Program-made: the position numbers and the translations under genes | In this document: positions 51,556 to 59,500 of the stretch, one piece after another | How the letters are laid out: every line of letters begins with the position of its first letter | How positions within the stretch are numbered: the first letter of the stretch is position 1 | Notes under the pieces: generated by a model | Told to the model about the DNA's origin: nothing | The model's input: only the letters and a program-made list of their open reading frames with translations | The model's database searches: none | NCBI GenBank assembly: GCA_030428945.1 | Contig: JAUIEC010000004.1 | Location: 62,001 to 126,000 of the forward strand | Reading direction: 5' to 3' | Origin: Phycisphaerae bacterium | GTDB taxonomy: Bacteria > Planctomycetota > Phycisphaerae > UBA1845 > Fen-1342 | DNA length: 64,000 nucleotides

Positions 51556-51567
51556 GCGTCTCCTTGC

Positions 51568-52155
51568 TTACTTCTCGTTACGTCCCGGACTGCGCCGGTT
51601 GTAACGGTTCATGGCCGTATCCAGACCCTGTTCCGCCCAGCAGGCCGCCGCTTCGGCGGCGCGGTCCAGGGCGGGTTCGATCTCTTCGCGTTCCTGCTCC
51701 GAAAAGCGGGTCAGTACGTACGACACCGTGTCGCCGTACTGCGGCCGCCCGATCCCGATCCGGACCCGGGCGATCGCTTCGGTGCCGAGGCACCGGACGA
51801 TGTCGCTCAGTCCGTTGTGGCCGCCGGCCGAGCCGGTGCCGCGGATCCGCAACTGTCCGAGCGGCAGATCCAGATCGTCGTAGACCACCAGCACATCGGC
51901 GGTCGCGACCTTGTAGAACCGTTGCGCAGCCAGCACGCTGCGGCCGCTGAGGTTCATGAAGGTCTGCGGCTTGAGCAGCAGCACCCGCGTGCCGCGGCGC
52001 TGGGTCTGTCCCAGGACGCCCTCGAAGCGGGCGGCATAGCTGCCCTCGTCGGTCCGCCACCGGGCGGCCAGTCGGTCGAGCGCCAGGAACCCGGCGTTGT
52101 GCCGGGTCTCGGCGTACTTGCGCCCCGGGTTGCCGAGGCCGACGATCAGTTTCAC
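51568..52155 (-). CDS. pth: Peptidyl-tRNA hydrolase
   Basis: A 195-residue Pth1. LIVGLGNPGRKYAETRHNAG carries catalytic His19; LLLKPQTFMNLSGRSV, YDDLDLPLG and SAGGHNGLSDIVRCLG are all present. It frees peptides from stalled peptidyl-tRNA. It starts at GTG (52155), which overlaps the rplY stop in GTGA, so translation is probably coupled. The rplY-pth pair is common in bacteria. Confidence 0.96.
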   Translation of the reverse strand: MKLIVGLGNPGRKYAETRHNAGFLALDRLAARWRTDEGSYAARFEGVLGQTQRRGTRVLLLKPQTFMNLSGRSVLAAQRFYKVATADVLVVYDDLDLPLGQLRIRGTGSAGGHNGLSDIVRCLGTEAIARVRIGIGRPQYGDTVSYVLTRFSEQEREEIEPALDRAAEAAACWAEQGLDTAMNRYNRRSPGRNEK

Positions 52156-52802
52156 GATTCGTCGTCACCGTCATCCTTCGCGGTACGGCCGATGACTTCC
52201 GGTTCGTCCGGCCCGTCGGCGGCGCCTTCCTCGGCGTCGAGTTCGGCGGCGGTCATGCCGCGCTTGCCGGCGAGCGTGGCGACGACCGCGCGGGGGTCGC
52301 CCTTGTAGCTGGTGCCGTCGGGCAGCCTGACGTCGCCGGCGTAGATCGATTCGTTGATGCCGAGGTGGCTGATGTCGACGCGGATCGCGTCGGGGATCGC
52401 CTTGACCTGGCAGTCGACCGGGAGGGTCTTCATGGCGATCCGGAAGGTGCCGCCCAACTGGGCCCCGGCCGGGGTGCCGCGGAAGTCCAGGACGGCCTGG
52501 ATCGTGACCGTTTCGTCCTGGGTCACGCGCATCAGGTCCACGTGCTGCGGATGCTGCTGCAGGTGGTCGTACTGGATTTCCTTGAGCAGGTACTGGCTGG
52601 TCTGGCCGCCGACCTCGAGGCTGATCACGTAGCTGCCCTGTTCGAGGGCGAACAGCAGGTCGCGGCGCGAGAGGGCCACGTGCTCGGGCTTTTCCTTGTG
52701 CCCGTAGATCACGGCTGGCAGCATGCCGCCGGCCCGCAGGTTCTTCATTGCGTGCCGGTTGCCGATCTTGCGGGTCTCACCTTTTACCGTCGCGATTTCC
52801 AT
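52152..52802 (-). CDS. rplY: 50S ribosomal protein L25/general stress protein Ctc
   Basis: A 216-residue long-form (CTC-type) L25. The N-terminal 5S-rRNA-binding domain has GNRHAMKNLRAGGMLPAVIY and DLLFALEQGSYVISLEV. The C-terminal TL5 domain includes VDISHLGINESIYAGDVRLP. An acidic tail (EEGAADGPDEPEV) ends the protein. AGGAGA six bases before the ATG at 52802 fixes the start. Stop overlaps pth. Confidence 0.94.
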   Translation of the reverse strand: MEIATVKGETRKIGNRHAMKNLRAGGMLPAVIYGHKEKPEHVALSRRDLLFALEQGSYVISLEVGGQTSQYLLKEIQYDHLQQHPQHVDLMRVTQDETVTIQAVLDFRGTPAGAQLGGTFRIAMKTLPVDCQVKAIPDAIRVDISHLGINESIYAGDVRLPDGTSYKGDPRAVVATLAGKRGMTAAELDAEEGAADGPDEPEVIGRTAKDDGDDES

Positions 52803-52843
52803 CGCAGGTCTCCTCACGTTCCGCCGGGATTCGTTTCCGGGGG

Positions 52844-53788
52844 TTACTTCATAAACAGGCTGCTGACCGATTCGTTGCAGTGAATACGCCGGATCGCCTC
52901 GCCGAGCAGTTCGCTGACGGTCAGCTGCGTCAGGTTCGGCAGGCGGCGGCGGGACTCCTCTGTCAGCGGGATCGTGTCGGTCACCGCCAGGTGGTCGATC
53001 GGCGCGTCGGCCAGCCGGTCGATGGCCGGTCCGCAGAGCACCCCGTGCGTGGCGGTGACGATCACCTTGCGGGCCCCGCGGTCGCAGGCGATCCGGGCAC
53101 CCTGCACGACCGTGCCGGCCGTGGCGATGATGTCGTCGACCATCAGGACGGTCTTGTCCTTGACGTCGCCGATGATGTTGTAGCTGACGGTCTCGGACCC
53201 GCTGATGCGGCGCTTGTCGATGATCGCCAGGTCGGCGCCGAGGCGTTCGGCGTAGACCCGGGCCCGCTTGGCGTTGCCGATGTCGGGGCTGACCATCACG
53301 AGCGGACCGGCGTCGAGCGATTCGAAGAACGCGGTGATCACCGGCTCGCTCGAAAGGTTGTCGACCGGGATGTCGAAGAAGCCCTGGATCTGGGCCGCGT
53401 GCAGGTCGAGCGTCAGGACCCGCGTCGCGCCGGCGACGGTCAGCAGGTTGGCGACCAGCTTGGCCGTGATCGGCACGCGTCCCTCGTCCTTGCGGTCCTG
53501 CCGGGCGTAGCCGTAGTAGGGGATCACGACCGTGATGCGGCGGGCCGACGCCCGTCGCAGGCAGTCGATGTAGATCAGCAGTTCCATCACGTGGTCGTTG
53601 GCCTGCCCGCAGGTGCTCTGGACGACGAAGACGTCCTTGCCGCGGACATCCTCGAACAGCTTCAGCGAGGTCTCGCCGTCGGGGAACTTCTCGAGCTGCA
53701 CGCGTCCGAGCGGCAGGCCGAGGTAGTTGACGATGCGTTCGGCCAGGCGCGGGTTGCTGTGGCCGGAGAAGATCAGCAGGTCCTTCAT
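52844..53788 (-). CDS. prs: Ribose-phosphate pyrophosphokinase
   Basis: A 314-residue PRPP synthetase. FSGHSNPRLAERIVNYLGLP begins the fold. IPYYGYARQDRKDEGRVPIT binds ATP, VLTLDLHAAQIQGFFDIPVD is the metal/ATP site, and MVDDIIATAGTVVQGA is the PRPP loop. It makes PRPP from ribose-5-phosphate and ATP for nucleotide, His and Trp synthesis. GGAGG is seven bases before the ATG, which overlaps the glmU-like stop in ATGA. Confidence 0.96.
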   Translation of the reverse strand: MKDLLIFSGHSNPRLAERIVNYLGLPLGRVQLEKFPDGETSLKLFEDVRGKDVFVVQSTCGQANDHVMELLIYIDCLRRASARRITVVIPYYGYARQDRKDEGRVPITAKLVANLLTVAGATRVLTLDLHAAQIQGFFDIPVDNLSSEPVITAFFESLDAGPLVMVSPDIGNAKRARVYAERLGADLAIIDKRRISGSETVSYNIIGDVKDKTVLMVDDIIATAGTVVQGARIACDRGARKVIVTATHGVLCGPAIDRLADAPIDHLAVTDTIPLTEESRRRLPNLTQLTVSELLGEAIRRIHCNESVSSLFMK

Positions 53789-54741
53789 CCGCGTGCCTCC
53801 GTGCGGGTTCCGTCGGCCAGGGTCGTTCCGTCGGCCAGGTGGGCGAACGGGCCGATCTGGCAGTTGCGACCGATCCGTGCCGCGCCGATGCAACTGAAGG
53901 GATGGATCACGGTGTCCTGGCCGATTTCGGCCCGGGGGTCGATCCAGGTGCTGGACGGATCGAGGATCGTGACGCCGTTCTCCATCAGTTCGCCGTTGGT
54001 CCGGTCGCGGAGCACGGCGCTGACGTAGGCCAGGTCGTTGCGCGAGTTGATGCCGAGGATGTCCTCGGGCGGGACGGCCGTGATCGCGCCGACCTGCCGG
54101 CCGGCCGCGACGAGCACGCCAAGCGTGTCGGTCAGGTAGTACTCGCCCTTGGCGTTGTTGTTGTCGGTCTTGTCGAGGGCGGCGAACAGGTCGGTCGTGT
54201 TGAAGCAGTAGTAGCTCGGGTTGACTTCGCGGATGGCCTTCTGGGCCAGCGTGCAGTCCTTCTCTTCGACGATGCCGAGCAGGCTGCCGTCGCCGTCGCG
54301 GATGATCCGTCCGTAGCCGGTCGGGTCGTCCAGTTCGGCGGTCGCCAGCGTGCAGGCCGCGGCCGATTCGCGATGCTGGCCGAGCAGGGCGGCGATCGTC
54401 CTGGCGCGGATCAGCGGGCCGTCGCCGCACAGGATCGCGACCTGGTCGAAGCGGTCGAGCAGGGCCTCGCGGCAGACCATCACGGCGTGGCCGGTGCCGA
54501 GTTGCTCGGCCTGTTCGACGAAGCTGACGTCGGGCTGATCGCCGAACGCGTCGAGGATCTGCTGCTTCTCGTAGCCGACCACGACGACGTTGTGCGACAC
54601 GCCGGCGGCCCGGCAGGCATCGAGCACGTATGCCAGCATCGGACGCCCGCAGATCTCGTGCAGCACCTTGGGACGTTGCGTCTTGAGACGCGTGCCCTTG
54701 CCGGCCGCCAGGATGCAGGATGCGATCCGTTTGTCGCTCAT
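53785..54741 (-). CDS. GlmU-like sugar nucleotidyltransferase, shortened C-terminus
   Basis: A 318-residue protein with a complete nucleotidyltransferase domain: SCILAAGKGTRLKTQRPKVL, EQLGTGHAVMVC and LCGDGPLIR, then DPTGYGRII and the NSRNDLAYVSAVLR linker. The left-handed beta-helix begins (DPSSTWIDPRAEIGQDTVIH, then FSCIGAARIG) but ends after a few coils, whereas bifunctional GlmU is about 450 residues with an acetyltransferase site. It should make UDP-GlcNAc from GlcNAc-1-P or a related sugar; acetylation would need another enzyme. Stop overlaps prs. Confidence 0.85.
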   Translation of the reverse strand: MSDKRIASCILAAGKGTRLKTQRPKVLHEICGRPMLAYVLDACRAAGVSHNVVVVGYEKQQILDAFGDQPDVSFVEQAEQLGTGHAVMVCREALLDRFDQVAILCGDGPLIRARTIAALLGQHRESAAACTLATAELDDPTGYGRIIRDGDGSLLGIVEEKDCTLAQKAIREVNPSYYCFNTTDLFAALDKTDNNNAKGEYYLTDTLGVLVAAGRQVGAITAVPPEDILGINSRNDLAYVSAVLRDRTNGELMENGVTILDPSSTWIDPRAEIGQDTVIHPFSCIGAARIGRNCQIGPFAHLADGTTLADGTRTEARG

Positions 54742-54775
54742 CGCAACGGGTCCTCTGTGCGCGAATCCAGTCGAA

Positions 54776-54847
54776 CTACCCGGCCTGGACTTGAACCAGG
54801 AATGCCAGTACCAAAAACTGGAGTGTTACCGATTACACCACCGGGTA
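54776..54847 (-). tRNA. tRNA-Gln (anticodon TTG)
   Basis: Complete 72-base cloverleaf on the minus strand. The acceptor TACCCGG pairs with CCGGGTA, discriminator G. Anticodon stem CCAGT with ACTGG around TTTTGGT gives anticodon TTG. The T stem CCTGG with CCAGG encloses TTCAAGT. CCA is not encoded. It lies 34 bases upstream of the glmU-like gene on the same strand and may share its transcript. Confidence 0.95.
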
Positions 54848-55446
54848 TCTGTTGCCGGTGACCAGGCCCCCCGGCGCATTCGCCGCGGGCCGATCGTTCC
54901 CTTCGCCATGTTCAACAGTGGTCCGTGGACCGAGACTTCGCGGTTCGCGGGACCTGCTCGGGGGTCTGAGCCCCCAGCCGCGAGACTGGGCTCCCATTGC
55001 GGGCGAACCCGAAGGTCCGTCCGCCGCCCCGATGGAGCAGGCATACCTCCGGCCATGGCGATTGCCGGAGAATCGAAGAGCATACCAACTCGGCGCATGC
55101 GTGGAAAGGCCTGGCGGGCGGGGATTTGGCAGAATCCGGGGCGGCGCGGCCAGCGGTCGATCGGGCGCGTCCGATGCGGCGCAGGCGACGCCGGGCGGAT
55201 CCCGGCGCCTCGATGGTACGCCGGCCGACCGGCGCGAGGCGCGCCGCGGAACCCTGCGGTCGAGCGCCGGACGGGCCGGCGTGGCGGCGGGCCTCGGGGG
55301 GCGGACTTCCGTCCGTTCGAAAAAAAAGCAACGCAACGCCCGGCGACGCATGGCCTTAGCGGCAGTTCAGGTGTTTACCCGCTACCGCGGCCCGCGTCTG
55401 GCGCGGAAAATGAACTTGGGTGGGGGGGGACCCCGGGGACGAGCGC

Positions 55447-55493
55447 GGTCACGGCGGTCACGGCGGTCACGGCGGTTACGGCGGCTACGGCGG
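55447..55493 (+). repeat. Nine-base tandem repeat (GGTCACGGC)
   Basis: Three perfect copies of GGTCACGGC and then GGTTACGGC and GGCTACGGC, with a partial unit at the end. It lies directly upstream of the larger minisatellite. Confidence 0.85.
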
Positions 55494-55498
55494 ACGAG

Positions 55499-55790
55499 CG
55501 CGGTCGCGGCGGGGACGATCGCGAGCCGGTGAGAACGGTCGCGAGCCCGTTGCGATGGCGTGACGCTCGCGGGCCCGGTGAGAACGATTGCGGGCCCGCT
55601 GGGGATGGCGGCGACGATCGCGAGCCCGGTGAGAACGATCGCGAGCCCGTCGGGATGGCGGGGACGATCGCGAGCCGGTGAGAACGAACGCGAGCCCGTT
55701 GCGATGGCGTGGCGATTGCGGGCCCGTTGCGATGGCGGCGATGATCGCGAGCCCGGTGAGACGAGTGCGAGCTTGGCGGGGAGGAGCGCG
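55499..55790 (+). repeat. Minisatellite with core CGATCGCGAGCCCG
   Basis: About ten copies of a 14-base core CGATCGCGAGCCCG, alternately followed by GTGAGAA (about 21-base unit) or by TTGCGATGGCGTGA-like sequence (about 28-29-base unit). The composite period is about 49 bases. Units decay after 55,760. One of its two unit lengths is not a multiple of three, which argues against coding. Confidence 0.8.
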
Positions 55791-56053
55791 GTCTCCGCGG
55801 AGACGAGCGCTGGCCCGGCGAGCATCTGCGGGGCTGCGGTCCAACGAATCGCGCACCTCGCCGCGGATCCGGGCGCGCTTCTCGGCCGTCATCCGGGCAG
55901 CGGCCGGCGATGGGATCAACCGGGTCAGGCATCCGGCACGTGAACCCCCGCCGTGCGGCCTCGCCCGCGGTCCCGTTCCCGACCCAAGTTGTCACCTCTC
56001 CGGGGAGTGGCTATCGTCCTTCTAACTGGCAACCGGGCAGTCGCGGGAACGAA

Positions 56054-56721
<668 letters not shown>

Positions 56722-56725
<4 letters not shown>

Positions 56726-58137
56726 GCGCCGCGCGAGCACACTTCGGACTGCTCGGACTCGCCCTCCTCGTCCGCCGCAGCCTGCGCCAGCACCTGGTCA
56801 GCACCACCATCACCGCGGCCGCCATCGGCCTCGGCTGCGGACTGGTCATGGCCGTCTTCGTCATCCAGCAGCAGGCCGAGCGGGCCTTCACGGGCGACTC
56901 GGTCGGGTTCGACGCGGTCCTCGGCGCCCGCGGCAGCAAGCTGCAACTGGTGCTCAGCAGCGTGTTTCACGTGGAACAGTCGCCCGGCAACGTCGGCTGG
57001 GACACCTACCAGCAGGTCGCCCGCCATCCGGGCGTCGAACTGGCGATCCCCTACGCCCTCGGGGACAACTACGCCGGCTTCCGGATCATCGGCACGGTGC
57101 ACGAACAGTTCACCGCCTACCGCGACGGCAACGGGGCGCCGCTTCAGTTCGCCGAAGGCGCCGTCTTCGATCCGCGCAAGGGCGAAGCCGTGCTGGGCAG
57201 CTTCGTGGCCGCGCGCACCGGCCTGAAGATCGGCGACAGCTTCCACGCCTTCCACGGACTGAATTACGACCAGGGCCAGCAGCACGCGGACGAGTTCCGC
57301 GTCGTCGGCATCCTGGCGGCCACCAACACGCCGATCGATCGCGTGATCTGGGTGCCGCTGCAGTGCGTTTTCCACATGGAAGGGCACGTGCTGCGCGGGG
57401 CGGGCACGGTCTTCGACCCGCACGCCGCAGCGGGCGCGGAGACGCCTGACACGGACGACCACGCCGAGGACCACGCGGACGCCCATGCCGGGCATCGACA
57501 CGCCGACGATGACGAACACGGGCACGACCACGACCCGCGCGAGGATGCCGCGGGCGAGACCGCGTTCGGCATCCCGGTCGAGCACCTCGAGTTCAGCGCC
57601 GTAATGGTCAAGCTGCGCGGTCCCCAGGCCGGCTTCGAGTTCGACGAGATCATCAACCGCCGCGGCAAGACCGCCACGTTCGCCTGGCCGATCAGCACGA
57701 TCACGACCGAGTTCTTTCAAAAGCTCGGCTGGATGACCAGCGTGCTGCGCCAGATCGCCTACCTGGTCGTGCTGATCGCCGCGGCCACGATCCTGGCCAG
57801 CATCTACAACACGATCAACGAGCGCCGTCGCCAGTTCGCGATCCTGCGAGCCCTCGGCGCACGACGCATGACCGTCTTCTCGGCGGTGATCGCGGAATGC
57901 AAGACGATCGCCGCGCTCGGCGCGATCGTGGGCTGGGGCGTGTACCTGCTGATCGTCACGGTGGCCGGCGGAGTCCTGCGGCGAGAGGTCGGCATCGTGC
58001 TCGACCCGCTCGCCTACCACCCGGTGCTGTGGCTGGCCCCGCTGGGCGTGATCGCCCTCGGCGGCCTGGTCGGCATCATCCCCGCCTGGAAAGCCTACAG
58101 CACCGATGTCGCGACGAACCTGATTCCCCGGACGTAG
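56722..58137 (+). CDS. FtsX/MacB-type ABC permease with His-rich periplasmic loop
   Basis: A 471-residue permease. One N-terminal transmembrane helix (about 25-48) is followed by a large extracytoplasmic MacB-PCD-like domain. Three C-terminal helices contain IYNTINERRRQFAILRALGA, the FtsX signature. Inserted in the periplasmic domain at about 246-271 is an Asp/His cluster (DDHAEDHADAHAGHRHADDD, EHGHDHD) suited to binding Zn or another metal. With the LolD-like ATPase it probably moves a lipoprotein or acts as a mechanotransducer; a metal-linked role is inferred. Confidence 0.85.
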
Positions 58138-58147
58138 AGGCCTCTTC

Positions 58148-58319
58148 GGAGGGAGCGAGGGAGCCAGGGAGCGAGGGAGCCAGGGTCGGCCCGGGAGCAG
58201 TCCCCCATCTTTCCGTTCACTGCGCTCGCTCGAGGAAGGGGCACCCAGCGCACACTTGCTTACTTGCTCACCTGCTTACTTGCTCACCTGCTTACTTGGT
58301 CACTTGCTTATTTGCTCAG
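58148..58319. repeat. Composite repeat module between convergent genes
   Basis: Plus-strand GGAGCGAGGGAGCCAGGGAG-type octamers (58148-58186) follow the permease gene. GCTTACTTGCTCACCTGCTT and onward (58256-58319) is about eight AAGTRAGC-type units on the minus strand. The TPR gene's TGA is within the first minus-strand unit (CTGAGCAAATAAGC). It is the clearest example of the two-part module. Confidence 0.85.
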
Positions 58320-59287
58320 TCCGCCGGCAGGGTTTCGAGTCGGCCGCGCCAGAGGGCTTCCTGCGCACGATCGCCGGTGTCGGCATAGAACGCCGCGATG
58401 CGACGGAACGCTGCCCGCCTGGCGGCCGTATCGGCCTGCTTGTCGCGTTCGAGCGCCCGGGCGCTGTCGCGCAGCAAACGCTCGGCCGCGGACCGCTGGT
58501 TCTGTTTCCACAGCGCCAGACCCAGCAGGCCGGCGATTTCGCCGGTGCGATGATCATCCCGTCCGAGCGCCGCGCGCAGCCCCTCGTGGACCGGACGCAG
58601 TTCCGCTTCGGCCTCCGCGGCGCGGTCCAGCGCGATCAGCACCTCGGCCCGCAGCCTGAGCGCGGCCAGCAATGTCGCGTCGCCCGCATCGGCCTGTGCA
58701 CACGCCTCGCGGGCGGCCGCGGCGGCTTCGAGCGCGTCCTCGTTCCGATCCCGCGCACTCTCCAGGCGGGCGAGTTCCAGCCATACGGCGGCCACCTCGA
58801 CGTGCGTTTCGCCCAGGTCGTCGGTGCGGATCGCCAGGGCCCGCAGCAGCGCCGTCTCGGCCGCCTGCCACGCGCCCTGCTGGCGGTGAATTCGGCCGAC
58901 CAGGATCAGCGTCGACGCGACCAGCGGATGGCTCGGACCATGCGCGAGTTCCCGCCCGGCCAGTACCCGCAGCGCCACCTCCGCGGCCCGGTCCAGTTCC
59001 CCGTCCCGCAGGTGGCCGCGGGCGATGCGTTCAGCATCCACGAACGAGTCGGCCGCGGGTTGCGTGGCGGTCGGGCGAGACGGAGCGCCGGTCCCGGACC
59101 GGGCCACCTCCGCCGCGTCCGGGCCACCCGGGATTCGGACCTGCGAATTCGGGACTTCGTCGGGCGTGGGCTGGGTTGCGGGTCGCTGGAGACGGGGGGC
59201 GATCACGGTGTAGGCCAGCAGCAGTACGACCACCAGGCCACACCAGATGATCGGATGCGTTGCGGTGCGCGACGTGTCGGGCGGCAT
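58316..59287 (-). CDS. Membrane-anchored TPR protein
   Basis: A 323-residue protein with one N-terminal transmembrane helix (IIWCGLVVVLLLAYTVIA) and a Pro/Thr-rich linker. TPRs of the Ala/Leu/Arg-rich, longer (TPR_10/12-like) kind follow: LRDGELDRAAEVALRVLAGR, ILVGRIHRQQGAWQAAETAL, LELARLESARDRNEDALEAA and others. It probably scaffolds an extracytoplasmic complex. The ATG at 59287 gives a sensible membrane start; the frame is open to 59356. It is divergent from the amylase gene. Confidence 0.7.
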   Translation of the reverse strand: MPPDTSRTATHPIIWCGLVVVLLLAYTVIAPRLQRPATQPTPDEVPNSQVRIPGGPDAAEVARSGTGAPSRPTATQPAADSFVDAERIARGHLRDGELDRAAEVALRVLAGRELAHGPSHPLVASTLILVGRIHRQQGAWQAAETALLRALAIRTDDLGETHVEVAAVWLELARLESARDRNEDALEAAAAAREACAQADAGDATLLAALRLRAEVLIALDRAAEAEAELRPVHEGLRAALGRDDHRTGEIAGLLGLALWKQNQRSAAERLLRDSARALERDKQADTAARRAAFRRIAAFYADTGDRAQEALWRGRLETLPAD

Positions 59288-59500
59288 AACGGCTGAGCCT
59301 CGTGCGTGGCGGTGTTGTCTGCGCGGCATTCTGACGCTGCGGCCGCGAGCCCGCAACGCATCGCCCGGCGCGAAGTCGAAACAAAGTTACATTCCGGCAA
59401 CTCGTCCTGCAGGCCGGGGGGCAACTCCGCTAGGATTGAACCGCGGCCCAACGAACGGGGGGCCCATCCCGAACCAACCGAACCGTACAGGGATCCGCTC

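Larger units (their letters stand above)
54848..56053. other. 1.2-kb gap without a supportable gene
   Basis: Long open frames exist on both strands but have shifting composition and no ribosome sites, and their low-complexity content follows the DNA repeats. I therefore do not call a gene. A run of A residues near 55,320 and the minisatellites at 55,447-55,790 are the only notable structures. A small structured RNA is possible but I recognise none. Confidence 0.6.

Noticed and set aside
55375..55995. Minus-strand 206-codon open frame over the minisatellite
   Set aside because: Its Ser/Arg/Pro repeats follow the DNA repeat, units are not all multiples of three, and there is no start signal.
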